Shown: positions 29,083 to 37,526, counted from the first letter of the stretch. The stretch is 64,000 bases of DNA from Saccharothrix tamanrassetensis (GCF_014203665.1 NZ_JACHJN010000006.1:186001-250000), one strand, 5' to 3'. The notes: generated by a model from the letters alone, not told the origin. A program made the numbers and translations.

Positions 29083-29390
29083 GCTGTCTCCTCACGTCCG
29101 GTCAGGTTCGGGACGGGCGACACCCTGGCACAGAAAAGTCGATGTGGTTAGACGTCGTTCGTAGTCAGTCGGGAACGTAGTCGAGTGAGCGCGGAGCGTG
29201 ACATTTTGCGCTTTGGTAACGAGCCTGCCAGCGGCTTCGATGTCCTCTAATGGTCAACAAGCCTATTGGTGCGGACCATTCGGCGCTGTGCGGTTGCTAC
29301 GTCTTGACGAAGCCGGGCTCCGGGGGATGGAATCCGCACAATCCGATTTTCGCGGTCTACGGGCGGTCGGTCCGTGCAGGGGGTTGGCGA
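29083..29390. other. Divergent intergenic region, no gene
   Basis: 308 bases between the divergent small secreted gene and the binding-lipoprotein gene. It is less GC-rich than its surroundings, as expected for promoters. A 7-bp inverted repeat AATGGTC/GACCATT (29249-29255, 29274-29280) is the only structure seen. An in-frame ATG at 29250 would extend the lipoprotein gene but would bury its signal peptide. Confidence 0.5.
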
Positions 29391-30509
29391 ATGCGAAGGC
29401 TACGCAGAGCAGCGGCCTGCGCTGTGCTCGTCACGTTCGTCGCGTCCTGCGGCGCCAAGGGCACCGGTGGCGCGTCGTCCCCCGGCACCGCCGCACCGGC
29501 CGGGGACAAGCTGCTCGTCGGCGTGATCCTGCCCGACCGCGAGTCGTCCACCCGGTGGGAGGAGCAGGACCGCCCGCTGCTCGCCTCGGCGTTCACCGTC
29601 GCGGGCATCGAGTCGGTGATCGAGAACGCCGGGGGTGACGAGGCGAAGTTCGCGAGCATCGCCGACGAGATGATCCAGCGCGGCGTGAAGGTGCTGCTGA
29701 CGACGCCGCTGAGCACCGAGGGCGGCGCGACCGTCGAGCGCAAGGCCAAGCAGGCGGGCATCCCGGTGATCAACTACGACCGGATCAGCCTGGGCGGCAC
29801 GGCCGACTACTACGTGTCGTTCGACAACCTGAACGTGGGCGAGTTGCAGGCCGAGGGCCTGTTGCGGTGCCTGGGCGACAAGCCGGGCGGGCAGATCATC
29901 GAGATCCAGGGCGCCCCGACGGACAACAACGCCACCCTGTTCGCGGACGGGCAGCGCCGCGTGCTCGGCCCGAAGTACGACAGCAACGCGCTGCGGCTGG
30001 TGAAGAGCCAGGCGATCGACAAATGGGATCCGGTGTTGGGCAAGGCCGTCTTCGAGCAGATCCTGAACGGCAACTCGGGTCGGGTCGACGGCGTGATCGC
30101 GGCCAACGACAGGCTCGCGAGCTCGGTGATCGAGGTGCTCAGGGCCAAGGGGTTGGCCGGGCGCGTACCGGTGACCGGCCAGGACGCCACGCTGGAGGGC
30201 CTGCGCGCGGTGCTGCGCGGCGACCAGTGCATGACCGTCCACAAGCCCATCCGGGACGAGGCCGACGCGGCGGCACGGCTGGCGATCGCGGTGGCGCGCG
30301 GCGACATCAGCGGCGCGGACGACCTGGCCACCGGCAACACCCGGGACCTGGTGTCGCGGCGGGACGTGAAGTCGGTGCTGCTGGGTGCGGAGCCGATCAC
30401 ACGGGACAAGGTGCGGGGCCTGGTGGCGAAGAACGTGGTCAAGTCGGCCGACCTGTGCGCGGGCGACATCGCGTCGGACTGCGAGGAGCTGGGCATCCTC
30501 GTCAACTGA
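29391..30509 (+). CDS. Sugar-type ABC transporter substrate-binding lipoprotein (orphan)
   Basis: 372 residues. Signal peptide with lipobox LVTFVASC, Cys being lipidated, then a type I periplasmic-binding-protein fold of the XylF/RbsB kind: LLVGVILPDRESSTRWEEQD, GVKVLLTTPLSTEGGATV, IPVINYDRISLGGTADYYVS and VDGVIAANDRLASSVIEV. It would bind a sugar outside the membrane. No permease or ATPase gene is nearby, so transport or sensing partner is elsewhere. ATG 29391 follows a GGGGG stretch. Confidence 0.9.
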   Translation: MRRLRRAAACAVLVTFVASCGAKGTGGASSPGTAAPAGDKLLVGVILPDRESSTRWEEQDRPLLASAFTVAGIESVIENAGGDEAKFASIADEMIQRGVKVLLTTPLSTEGGATVERKAKQAGIPVINYDRISLGGTADYYVSFDNLNVGELQAEGLLRCLGDKPGGQIIEIQGAPTDNNATLFADGQRRVLGPKYDSNALRLVKSQAIDKWDPVLGKAVFEQILNGNSGRVDGVIAANDRLASSVIEVLRAKGLAGRVPVTGQDATLEGLRAVLRGDQCMTVHKPIRDEADAAARLAIAVARGDISGADDLATGNTRDLVSRRDVKSVLLGAEPITRDKVRGLVAKNVVKSADLCAGDIASDCEELGILVN

Positions 30510-30555
30510 CGAGGGCCCGCCGCGACGATTCACCAGCGGAGATCGACCGGTGGAA

Positions 30556-31026
30556 TCAACCGGCGGGTTCGGCTGCCGGGGCCGTGAGGCCCGGACCGGG
30601 CAGGACGTCGATGTCGGTGGCGCTCATCGGGCCGCCGCAGTTGGAGCACGTCAGGGTGACGTGGCCGATCCCGCCGCACGCGTGGTGGCGGTAGAGCGCG
30701 GGCGGCCCGGCTTCGCCCGCCAGCCACTTGTCACCCCACGCGACCATCACCATGAGCACGCCGACGAGCTCCGTGCCCCGTTCGGTGAGCGCGTACTCGT
30801 AGCGGTTGGCGGCGTACTCGCGGCGTTCCAGCACGTTCCGCTCGACCAGCCAGCGAAGGCGTTCGGCGAGCACCTTGCGGGAGATGCCGAGGTTCTGCTG
30901 GATCTGGTCGAAGCGGTTGATGCCCACGTAGACGTTGCGCAGGACCAGCGGTGACCACGGTTCCCCGATGACGTCCATGGTGCGCGCGATCGAGCACGTG
31001 ATCTCCCCGAAGTTCGTCCGCTGCAC
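30556..31026 (-). CDS. HxlR family transcriptional regulator
   Basis: 156 residues. Winged helix of HxlR type: CSIARTMDVIGEPWSPLVLRN with the sensor Cys near the N-terminus, RFDQIQQNLGISRKVLAERL recognition region, and YEYALTERGTELVGVL. The C-terminal extension has HHACGG ... LTCSNCGGP, a probable zinc-binding ribbon. Divergent from a DUF899 protein; two matching palindromes occupy the spacer, so it likely represses both directions in response to a thiol or electrophile stress. Confidence 0.93.
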   Translation of the reverse strand: MQRTNFGEITCSIARTMDVIGEPWSPLVLRNVYVGINRFDQIQQNLGISRKVLAERLRWLVERNVLERREYAANRYEYALTERGTELVGVLMVMVAWGDKWLAGEAGPPALYRHHACGGIGHVTLTCSNCGGPMSATDIDVLPGPGLTAPAAEPAG

Positions 31027-31046
31027 GGACCGAGTCTACGCCGCCA

Positions 31047-31095
31047 GGTTCCCTCAAGGAACTTGAGCTGTTACGGTTCCCTCAGGGAACTCAAC
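31047..31095. promoter_or_regulatory. Two tandem HxlR-type operators
   Basis: TTCCCTCAAGGAA (31049-31061) and TTCCCTCAGGGAA (31077-31089) are palindromes in direct repeat, 28 bp apart, each inside a longer repeated block GGTTCCCTCARGGAACT. They span the divergent promoter region between the HxlR regulator (start 31026) and the DUF899 gene (start 31104). Confidence 0.75.
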
Positions 31096-31103
31096 GGAGG
31101 TGC

Positions 31104-31766
31104 GTGGACGTGGATCGCCCGAACGTGGTCTCGGCGGACGAGTGGCAGGCCGCCCTGGACGAGCTGTTGGTCAAGGAGAAGGAGCAGACCCGTGCGCTGG
31201 ACGCGTTGGCCGCCGCGCGCCGTCGGTTGCCGATGGCACGGGTGTCGGCCGACCACCGGTTCGTCGCACCAGACGGCACGCCCGTGGGGCTGCTCGACCT
31301 GTTCGCCGGACGTCGGCAGCTGGTCGTCTACCACCACATGCTCGAACCCGGCCAGGACTGGCTGTGCGGCGGCTGCACGTCGTTCACCGACAACATCGGC
31401 CGCCAGGACCACCTGAACGCCCGTGACACGACGCTGGTGCTGATGTCGCGCGCGTCGCAGGACGAGATCGGCGCCGTGCGGGACCGGCTGGGCTACGAGG
31501 TGCCGTGGTACTCCGCCGACCCCGCGTTCTACGACGAGATCGGCCTGGTCGGCGGGTTTCGGCTCAGCGTGTTCCTGCGTGACGGCGACGAGGTGTTCCG
31601 CACCTACTACACCACCGCGAGGGGCGTGGACCGGCTTCGGCTGGACTTCAACCTGCTCGACCTCACGCCGTACGGGCGTCAGGAGGAGTGGGAGGACTCG
31701 CCGGCGGGATGGCCGCAGACGCCGACGATGCAGTGGCTGCGCGTCCGCGACGAGTACGAGGGCTGA
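31104..31766 (+). CDS. DUF899 family thioredoxin-like protein
   Basis: 220 residues. DUF899 proteins have a thioredoxin-like fold; here ARRRLPMARV, LDLFAGRRQLVVYHHML and the CxxC-type DWLCGGCTSF (about residues 90-99) are visible, followed by RLDFNLLDLTPYGRQE. Role unknown; context suggests redox or aldehyde stress. GTG at 31104 or six bases later; GGAGG is just upstream. Probably an operon with the next gene, three bases downstream. Confidence 0.88.
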   Translation: MDVDRPNVVSADEWQAALDELLVKEKEQTRALDALAAARRRLPMARVSADHRFVAPDGTPVGLLDLFAGRRQLVVYHHMLEPGQDWLCGGCTSFTDNIGRQDHLNARDTTLVLMSRASQDEIGAVRDRLGYEVPWYSADPAFYDEIGLVGGFRLSVFLRDGDEVFRTYYTTARGVDRLRLDFNLLDLTPYGRQEEWEDSPAGWPQTPTMQWLRVRDEYEG

Positions 31767-31769
31767 GCC

Positions 31770-32204
31770 GTGCCGATCACGGACGAGGTTCGTGACGAGT
31801 TCTTCGGGCGACCGTGGGTGGCGGTGTTGAGCGTGGCCGCGGACGACGGCCGTCCGCCGTTGACCGTGCCCGTGTTCTACGGGTACGAGAACGGGCTGAT
31901 CACGTTCTTCACCGGCACGCAGGGCCGCAAGGCGCGCAAGACGAAGCTGATCAAGCGCGCCGGGCAGGTCAGCGTGTGCGTGCAGCGGGCGGAGATGCCG
32001 TACCGGACCATCACCGCCGAGTGCACGGTCGTCGCCGCCGACCGCGCACCGGCGGTGGAGCAGGTGCTCGGGGTGATCGGCCGGTACGTGCCGGAGGCCG
32101 ACGCGCGCGGGTTCGCCGAGGCCGAGACCGCCGCGCCGAGCGGGACGTTCGTGCTGTTCACGGCGCGCCCCGACCGGTGGCTGAGCATGGGGTTCGACGA
32201 CTAG
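31770..32204 (+). CDS. Pyridoxamine 5'-phosphate oxidase family protein
   Basis: 144 residues with the split-barrel flavin-binding fold: PWVAVLSVAADDGRPPLTVPVF, LITFFTGTQGRKARKTKLIKRAG and VSVCVQRAEMPYRTITAEC. Members bind FMN, F420 or haem and reduce or bind varied ligands. GTG start three bases after the DUF899 stop, so under the same HxlR-type control. Overlaps the convergent membrane protein by four bases. Confidence 0.85.
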   Translation: MPITDEVRDEFFGRPWVAVLSVAADDGRPPLTVPVFYGYENGLITFFTGTQGRKARKTKLIKRAGQVSVCVQRAEMPYRTITAECTVVAADRAPAVEQVLGVIGRYVPEADARGFAEAETAAPSGTFVLFTARPDRWLSMGFDD

Positions 32205-32923
32205 TCGTCGTCGTGCCTGCCCGAGATGAACTCCTGGAACCGGATCTTCACCCGGATCAGCGGCTGCCTGATCCGGGCTTCCCGGCGGTAGGCGCGGCGC
32301 AGCTTGCGGGAACCCTCGGTGTACCGCCAGCGCGCCCACGGCGAACCCGGTCGCGCCAGCCGGAGGGCCCCGATCTCCGGCAGCACCGGCACCAGCAGGC
32401 CCAGCAGACCCGTCCAGACCTTGCCCTTGAGCAGCGCCACGATGGCGAAGGCGAGGTTCACCAGGATCGCGAGCACGCGCAGCCCGACGCCCTCGTCGTA
32501 GAACTCGTCGTAGCCCAGCGGACGTGCGCCGGACAGCAGCAGGCCGGTCATGCCGATGGCCAGGAACACCGCGTCCACCGACAGCCGCCCGTCCTTGGAC
32601 CAGTACACGTCCCGCAGGTGGAGGATCAGCGCGAACTCGTCCAGCACCAGCGCCGCGCCCACGCCCAGCAGCGCCGCTGCGGACACCCGCAGTCCGTGTT
32701 CGTCGTCCGGGGCGGCGAGCCCCAACACGCCGCCGAGCAGCATGAAGACCGTGCCGAACACCACGTGGTGGATGTGCGTGCCGCCGGGCTTGATGTTGCC
32801 CGGCCACCAGCGGACCTTGGCGCGGATGAGCCGCACGCTGATCCTGATCAGGACGAACGTGACCACGAGGCCGAGGAGGAAGAACAGCAGCCGGGACTGG
32901 GGCAGGTGGAGCGTCGACAACAC
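32201..32923 (-). CDS. Integral membrane protein of unknown function
   Basis: 240 residues. Hydrophobic segments at about 12-30, 50-70, 82-102, 119-135, 148-166 and 168-185, and a basic C-terminal tail (RKLRRAYRREARIRQ). The motif GGTHIHHVVFG after the first helix and VLDEFALILHL in the third are distinctive His and acidic residues facing the membrane and may bind metal. Conserved in actinobacteria to my recollection, without assigned function. GTG start. Confidence 0.75.
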   Translation of the reverse strand: MLSTLHLPQSRLLFFLLGLVVTFVLIRISVRLIRAKVRWWPGNIKPGGTHIHHVVFGTVFMLLGGVLGLAAPDDEHGLRVSAAALLGVGAALVLDEFALILHLRDVYWSKDGRLSVDAVFLAIGMTGLLLSGARPLGYDEFYDEGVGLRVLAILVNLAFAIVALLKGKVWTGLLGLLVPVLPEIGALRLARPGSPWARWRYTEGSRKLRRAYRREARIRQPLIRVKIRFQEFISGRHDDD

Positions 32924-32960
32924 CGCCCCATCTTCACCTCTGCGGTGGGTGCGGGGCTGG

Positions 32961-33302
32961 TTATCTGAAGCTCACGCCGCCCTGGATGTCGCCCGCCTGG
33001 AGGACGTTGCCGTGCACCGTGCCGGAGATCTGGTTGGTCACCCGGCCGGTCTGCGCCACGCCGGCCTGCTCGTGCGCGCGGCGCAGTTCCTCGCCGAATC
33101 GCGGGTCCGTCGCCGCCGCCCGTCCCAGAACTTCACCCAACGCGTGGACCTGCGGAGAATCCGGCGGGGCACCTTCGGCGGCGGTCAGCGCGGCGATGGC
33201 GGCCGGGTCTCCCGCGAACCTCGCCCGGACGAGTTCGTACAGGCCGGCGACGGCTCGGGTGGCGAGCGACGCGGCGATGGAGACCAGCACCGGCTCCGGC
33301 AT
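32961..33302 (-). CDS. Small helical protein with C-terminal amyloid-signalling-like (BASS/RHIM-like) motif
   Basis: 113 residues. N-terminus PVLVSIAASLATRAVAGLYE is a hydrophobic/amphipathic helix, followed by more helix and a Pro-rich break. The last 25 residues read VTNQISGTVHGNVLQAG then DIQGGVSF: two Gly-punctuated pseudo-repeats with a central Gln-Ala-Gly. This resembles the bacterial amyloid signalling sequences found on NLR (NB-ARC) sensors and on Bell-domain effectors of multicellular actinobacteria. That would make it a membrane-targeting cell-death effector. No NLR partner is within the window. ATG 33302 chosen; a longer frame reaches 33362. Confidence 0.7.
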   Translation of the reverse strand: MPEPVLVSIAASLATRAVAGLYELVRARFAGDPAAIAALTAAEGAPPDSPQVHALGEVLGRAAATDPRFGEELRRAHEQAGVAQTGRVTNQISGTVHGNVLQAGDIQGGVSFR

Positions 33303-33547
33303 GGCAGACCCCCTGTGATCGCGACCTCGCCCACGGTAGCAGTGCGACTCGCCGAACTTCACCGCTCGACTGCCGGCGGGGTGTCATGGTTGACTGTCTT
33401 CGGTCGTACCTTTCTGTGTTCGTGTTCCACCACGCTCGCGGAACGGAGTTGCGGGCGCCGAACTTTCTCCGCCAGGAGGGGCCGTCGCCCTAGCTGACCC
33501 GGTGGTCGCAAGCGCGATCCGGCACCTGTTAGAGGAGAAGTAGCAAG

Positions 33548-33754
33548 ATGGCAGTTCAGGGCACCGTCAAGTGGTTCAACGCGGAGAAGGGCTTCGGCTT
33601 CATCTCCCCGGACAACGGTGGCGCCGACGTGTTCGTGCACTACTCGGAGATCCAGAGCAACGGCTACCGCACCCTGGAAGAGAACCAGCGGGTGGAGTTC
33701 GAGATCGGCCAGGGCCAGAAGGGCCCGCAGGCGCAGACGGTCCGACCGCTCTGA
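33548..33754 (+). CDS. cspA: Cold shock protein, CspA family
   Basis: 68 residues, one CSD domain with RNP1 [12 protein letters not shown] and RNP2 VFVHYSEIQ, beginning [15 protein letters not shown] chaperone that melts secondary structure. GAGGAG lies about ten bases before ATG. A long leader (about 180 bases from TTGACT at 33390) is plausible, as in other csp genes, but the -10 is not clear. A strong hairpin follows. Confidence 0.96.
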   Translation: MAVQGTVKWFNAEKGFGFISPDNGGADVFVHYSEIQSNGYRTLEENQRVEFEIGQGQKGPQAQTVRPL

Positions 33755-33783
33755 CCTAGTACCGGGGTTTCCACAACTCGGGT

Positions 33784-33824
33784 AGTCGAGCCGCCAGCCC
33801 CGGCCAGGGGGTGGCGGCTCGACT
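33784..33824. terminator. 13-bp hairpin terminator downstream of cspA
   Basis: AGTCGAGCCGCCA (33784-33796) and TGGCGGCTCGACT (33812-33824) are perfectly complementary around a 15-base GC-rich loop. Serves cspA and probably the convergent gene that ends at 33829. Confidence 0.8.
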
Positions 33825-33828
33825 CGTC

Positions 33829-34215
33829 TCACCCGGTCAGCGCCGGGGTGTGGGTGTCGCCGTAGAGCCGCTTGCCGACCAGCCGCGCGCCGTCGAACAG
33901 GAAGAACGCCGTCGTGCGCAAGGTGAACGGCCGCCCGGCCCGGGTGCCGCCGAGCGCCAGCTCGACGATCACCGCGTCGTCGGCGTGGTGCAACGCGACC
34001 AGCCGACTCCGCTGGTCCGGGCACGCGGCGTGGCGGCGCGCGTAGTACCCGGCGAGTTCGGCCGGCCCCTCGAACACCTCGCCGGTGGCGGCGATCTCGC
34101 AGCGCGGGTGGTCGAACGCGTCCACGGCGGCCGCGAACTCGTGCTCGTTCTCCGACTCCAGGTGCTCGAGCACGATCGCCTCGCGCAGCGCCCGGAGCGA
34201 CTTGGACGCGGTCAT
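33829..34215 (-). CDS. SnoaL-like/NTF2-fold protein
   Basis: 128 residues. LEHLESENEHEFAAAVDAF, PRCEIAATGEVFEGPAELAGYY and TAFFLFDGARLVGKRLYGD fit the cone-shaped NTF2/SnoaL fold used by ester cyclases, hydratases and scaffold proteins. The pattern ARRHAACPD and the downstream acidic residues line the pocket, but no catalytic pair can be assigned. Convergent with cspA; monocistronic. Confidence 0.8.
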   Translation of the reverse strand: MTASKSLRALREAIVLEHLESENEHEFAAAVDAFDHPRCEIAATGEVFEGPAELAGYYARRHAACPDQRSRLVALHHADDAVIVELALGGTRAGRPFTLRTTAFFLFDGARLVGKRLYGDTHTPALTG

Positions 34216-34315
34216 GCGTCCCCTTCCCCTCGCCTCGGTGCCCGACCAAACACCCGGCGCGGTGCGCCAGTCAAGACGGCACCCGGCTGACGGGCGCCGT
34301 CCGACCCGGCGTTCG

Positions 34316-36037
34316 CTAGGGATTCATCTCGTAGGCACCGGACAGGGCGGCCACCCGGGCCCAGACCCGTTCGAACCGCTCCCGGTCCACGACCGGCTTG
34401 CGGACCTGGCCCAACGCCCACGCCTGCTGCCCGTCGGTGGAGGACGCCTTGCCGTGCAGCGCCACGGCGTAGCCGGAGAAGTCCCGGACCAGCACGTCGA
34501 AGACCTGGTCCAGCAGGTCGGCGTCCAGGTCGGTGAGGTCGGCCTGTTCCAGGACCAGCTGGCCGTAGACGACGAGCGTGAACAGGTGGCCGAGGTTGAG
34601 CAGGAAGTCCAGGTCCTGCTGCTGCTCGTGGTCCGGCGCGGCGGTGGTGAGCAGGGTGCGGATCGCCTGGGCCTGCTGGTGGAACCGGGCCACGTTGGGC
34701 ACGTGCGCGAACTTCCGGTACGCGGTCTCCCAGTCGTGGAACCGGATCCCGCCGAGGCCGCGTGCCGGGCCCTGTCGCCAGAAGAAGTCGTCGTCCGCGG
34801 CGTCGTGCCTGGTCGGCACCTCGGGGTAGGCGACCGGATCGAACAGGTAGGCGGGCATGAACTTGAGCACCAGCGCCAGGTTGACGTGCACGGTGCCTTC
34901 GAGCTTGGGCAGCGCGCCGATGTCGCGGCCGGCCATCGCGAAGTAGGTGTCCTTCTCGAAGCCCTTCGCCGCGATCACGTCCCACAGCAGGCCGATCACC
35001 TGCTCACCCTCGCTGGTGACCTTCATCTTGGTGATGGGGTTGAACAGCAGGTAGCGGCGGTCGTCGGGGGAGGCGGTGCGGAAGTAGTCCACCGCGCGGT
35101 CGGAGAACAGCTTCATCGCGGCCAGGCGCGCGTAGGCGTCCACGAAGCTCTGCCGCACGTGCGGGAAGTCGGTGACGCGCTTGCCGTAGAGGACCCGGTT
35201 GTGGGCGTGCGTGATGGCTTCGTGGAACGCGTGCTCGGTGATGCCGATCGAAGCCGTGCACAGGTTGAACTTGCCCACGTTGACCGTGTTCAGGGCGGCG
35301 TCGAACGCGTCCTGGCCGGTGTGCAGGACGTCGTCCGCGCCCACCGGGTAGTCCTCCAGGTGGAACTCGCTGACGAACATCTGGGAGTCCACGATGTTCT
35401 TGACCAGCTTGAAGTTCGGGTGCCGGCTGTCGACCGCGAAGAACACGTAGCCGTCGGGGCCTTCGACGTCGGCGCGGCGGCCGAAGACCGAGACCATGCC
35501 GGCGACGTTGCCGTTGCCGATGTAGTACTTGCCGCCGTTCGCCCGGAAGAGATCGGTGCCGGAGCCGTCGCCGGTGGGCGTGAGGATCATGTCGGTGGAG
35601 TAGACGTCGGCGCCGTGCTCCTTCTCCGACAACCCGAACGCGAACACCGCGCCCTCGTCGAGCAGTTCGGCGGCCCTCCTGCGGGCCACGGCGTTGTCGC
35701 TCATCCAGATCGGGCCGAGGCCCAGCACGGTGACCTGCCACGCGTACCAGTACTGGAGGCCGTAGAAGCCGAAGATCTCGCTGAGGGCGGCGTTGCGCGC
35801 GGCGTCCCAGCGCTTGTCCGGAGCGCCGTCGGCCTCGGACCGAGGGGTGCAGAAGGTGGCGAACAGCTTCTCGCGCCCGACGAAGTCGAGGAAGTCGGTG
35901 TACCAGACCCTGGCCTGGTCGTCCGCGATGAGCCGGCGCTTGCCCCGGTTCTCGAACCAGTCGATGGTGGCCCGCAGCAGTCGCCTGCTCTCCGGGTCCA
36001 AGTGCGCGCCGTCGAACTCGTGGGGATCGAACAACAC
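34316..36037 (-). CDS. Acyl-CoA dehydrogenase, long form
   Basis: 573 residues, longer than the usual 380, as in several actinobacterial FadE proteins and acyl-CoA oxidases. AFGLSEKEHGADVYSTDMIL and GGKYYIGNGNVAGMVSVFG form the FAD-binding middle domain; FNLCTASIGITEHAFHEAI and KRVTDFPHVRQSFVDAYARL the C-terminal helical domain. The catalytic Glu is not placed with certainty. GTG 36037 is supported by GGGAGAAGG upstream. Divergent from the propeller gene. Confidence 0.88.
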   Translation of the reverse strand: MLFDPHEFDGAHLDPESRRLLRATIDWFENRGKRRLIADDQARVWYTDFLDFVGREKLFATFCTPRSEADGAPDKRWDAARNAALSEIFGFYGLQYWYAWQVTVLGLGPIWMSDNAVARRRAAELLDEGAVFAFGLSEKEHGADVYSTDMILTPTGDGSGTDLFRANGGKYYIGNGNVAGMVSVFGRRADVEGPDGYVFFAVDSRHPNFKLVKNIVDSQMFVSEFHLEDYPVGADDVLHTGQDAFDAALNTVNVGKFNLCTASIGITEHAFHEAITHAHNRVLYGKRVTDFPHVRQSFVDAYARLAAMKLFSDRAVDYFRTASPDDRRYLLFNPITKMKVTSEGEQVIGLLWDVIAAKGFEKDTYFAMAGRDIGALPKLEGTVHVNLALVLKFMPAYLFDPVAYPEVPTRHDAADDDFFWRQGPARGLGGIRFHDWETAYRKFAHVPNVARFHQQAQAIRTLLTTAAPDHEQQQDLDFLLNLGHLFTLVVYGQLVLEQADLTDLDADLLDQVFDVLVRDFSGYAVALHGKASSTDGQQAWALGQVRKPVVDRERFERVWARVAALSGAYEMNP

Positions 36038-36176
36038 CGGCCTTCTCCCTTCGTCCCCGACGCACGCTACCAGTCGGTAACTTATCCGGCCGACCTTCTC
36101 CGAGCGAGAATGTCGTACCCCCGGCGTAGCGTGCTCCACGTCACTTGGATTGCTGGTTCGCCTGTCGGAGGACGCT

Positions 36177-37235
36177 ATGCACCTGCTCGCGATCGGCACC
36201 CGCAAGGGGCTGTGGCTCGCCACGAGCGAGGACCGCGTGTCCTGGGACGTGCGAGGTCCGCACCACCCGATGACGGAGGTGTACGCGGTCGCCATCGACC
36301 CGCGCGTGCCCCGCGTCCTGGTCGGCGTCGACAGCTCGCACTTCGGACCGAGCGTGCTGACCAGCACCGACCTCGGCGAGACGTGGCAGGAGCCGGACCA
36401 CGCGCCCATCGCGTTCCCGGAGGACGCGGCGCTGGAACGGGTGTGGCAGCTGGCGCTGACCCCGGACCCGGACGTCGTCTACGCGGGCACGCAGCCGTCC
36501 GCGCTGTTCCGCTCGGTCGACGGCGGCCGGTCGTTCGCGCTCGTCGAAGGCCTGTGGAAGCACCCGCACCGGGCGGAGTGGGGTGCCGGTTTCGGCGGCC
36601 AGGCCGTGCACACGGTGCTGCCGCACCCCGACGACCCGGACCAGGTGACCGTGGCGATGTCGACCGGCGGGGTGTACCGGACGTTCGACGGCGGGACGTC
36701 GTGGGAGGCGAGCAACCGGGGCGTCAAGGCCTACTTCCTGCCCGACCCGTACCCGGAGTACGGCCAGTGCGTGCACAAGGTCGCCCGCCACCCGGCCGCC
36801 CCGGACCGGCTGTACCTGCAGAACCACCACGGCGTGTACCGGTCGTCCGACGCGGGCGGCACCTGGGAGTCGATAGCGGACGGCCTGCCCACCGACTTCG
36901 GCTTCGCGATGGTCGTCCACCCGCACGACCCGGACACCATCTACAACTTCCCGATCACCGCCGACAGCAACCGCTTCCCACCCGAGGGCCGGTGCGCCGT
37001 CTACCGGTCCGCCGACGCGGGCGACACGTGGACGGCGCTGCGCACCGGGCTGCCGGACGGCTTCTGGACGGCGGTGATGCGCGACGCGATGTGCGTGGAC
37101 GCGGCGAGCCCGGCGGGCGTGTACTTCGGGTCGCGCTCGGGCGAGGTGTACGGGAGCGCCGACGAGGGCGAGAGCTGGCAACGGATCGTCGAGCACCTGC
37201 CGGACGTGGTGTGCGTGCGCGCGGCGGAGGTGTAG
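36177..37235 (+). CDS. Asp-box beta-propeller (exo-sialidase-like/YCF48-like) protein
   Basis: 352 residues with six Asp-box motifs of the type S-x-D-x-G-x-x-W: STDLGETW, SVDGGRSF, TFDGGTSW, SSDAGGTW, SADAGDTW and SADEGESW, marking propeller blades. No signal peptide, so cytoplasmic. Sialidase catalytic residues (Arg triad, Tyr) are not evident, and a hydrolase role is not supported. ATG 36177 follows GGAGG. Seven bases upstream of a MoaD-like gene, with which it probably works. Confidence 0.88.
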   Translation: MHLLAIGTRKGLWLATSEDRVSWDVRGPHHPMTEVYAVAIDPRVPRVLVGVDSSHFGPSVLTSTDLGETWQEPDHAPIAFPEDAALERVWQLALTPDPDVVYAGTQPSALFRSVDGGRSFALVEGLWKHPHRAEWGAGFGGQAVHTVLPHPDDPDQVTVAMSTGGVYRTFDGGTSWEASNRGVKAYFLPDPYPEYGQCVHKVARHPAAPDRLYLQNHHGVYRSSDAGGTWESIADGLPTDFGFAMVVHPHDPDTIYNFPITADSNRFPPEGRCAVYRSADAGDTWTALRTGLPDGFWTAVMRDAMCVDAASPAGVYFGSRSGEVYGSADEGESWQRIVEHLPDVVCVRAAEV

Positions 37236-37241
37236 GCGGCG

Positions 37242-37526
37242 ATGCGTGTCGTGGTCTTGTTGCCCGGTGTGCTGAGGTCGGTCGCGGACGGCCGCTCCAA
37301 GCTGGAGTTGGACATCGAGGAACCGGCGACCCTCGCCGGCGTCCTGGACGTCGTGGCCGCCCGCTACCCGATGCTGGACCGGCGACTGCGCGACGAGCGC
37401 TCGATCCTGCGCCGGTACGTGAACTTCTACGTCGACGGCGAGGAATGCCGCCGCCTCGACGGCCCCGCCACCCGCCTCCGCGCCGACACGGAGATCCGAA
37501 TCCTGCCGTCAGTAGCCGGCGGCTGA
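37242..37526 (+). CDS. MoaD/ThiS-like beta-grasp protein
   Basis: 94 residues of the ubiquitin-like sulfur-carrier fold: RVVVLLPGVLRSVADG at the start, VNFYVDGEECRRLDGPATRL in the middle and the C-terminal ILPSVAGG with the Gly-Gly that is adenylated and thiocarboxylated in MoaD and ThiS. No E1-like MoeB/ThiF gene is nearby. Follows the propeller gene by six bases, so the two form an operon. Confidence 0.88.
   Translation: MRVVVLLPGVLRSVADGRSKLELDIEEPATLAGVLDVVAARYPMLDRRLRDERSILRRYVNFYVDGEECRRLDGPATRLRADTEIRILPSVAGG

Noticed and set aside
28223..29164. Open frames with SPYGL and similar peptides in the hairpin repeats, also near 62731-63299
   Set aside because: They appear on both strands at each repeat copy and arise from the palindromic DNA; none has a conserved start or domain.
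36177..37235. Sialidase
   Set aside because: Asp-boxes are present but the Arg triad, Tyr nucleophile and signal peptide expected of exo-sialidases are not seen.
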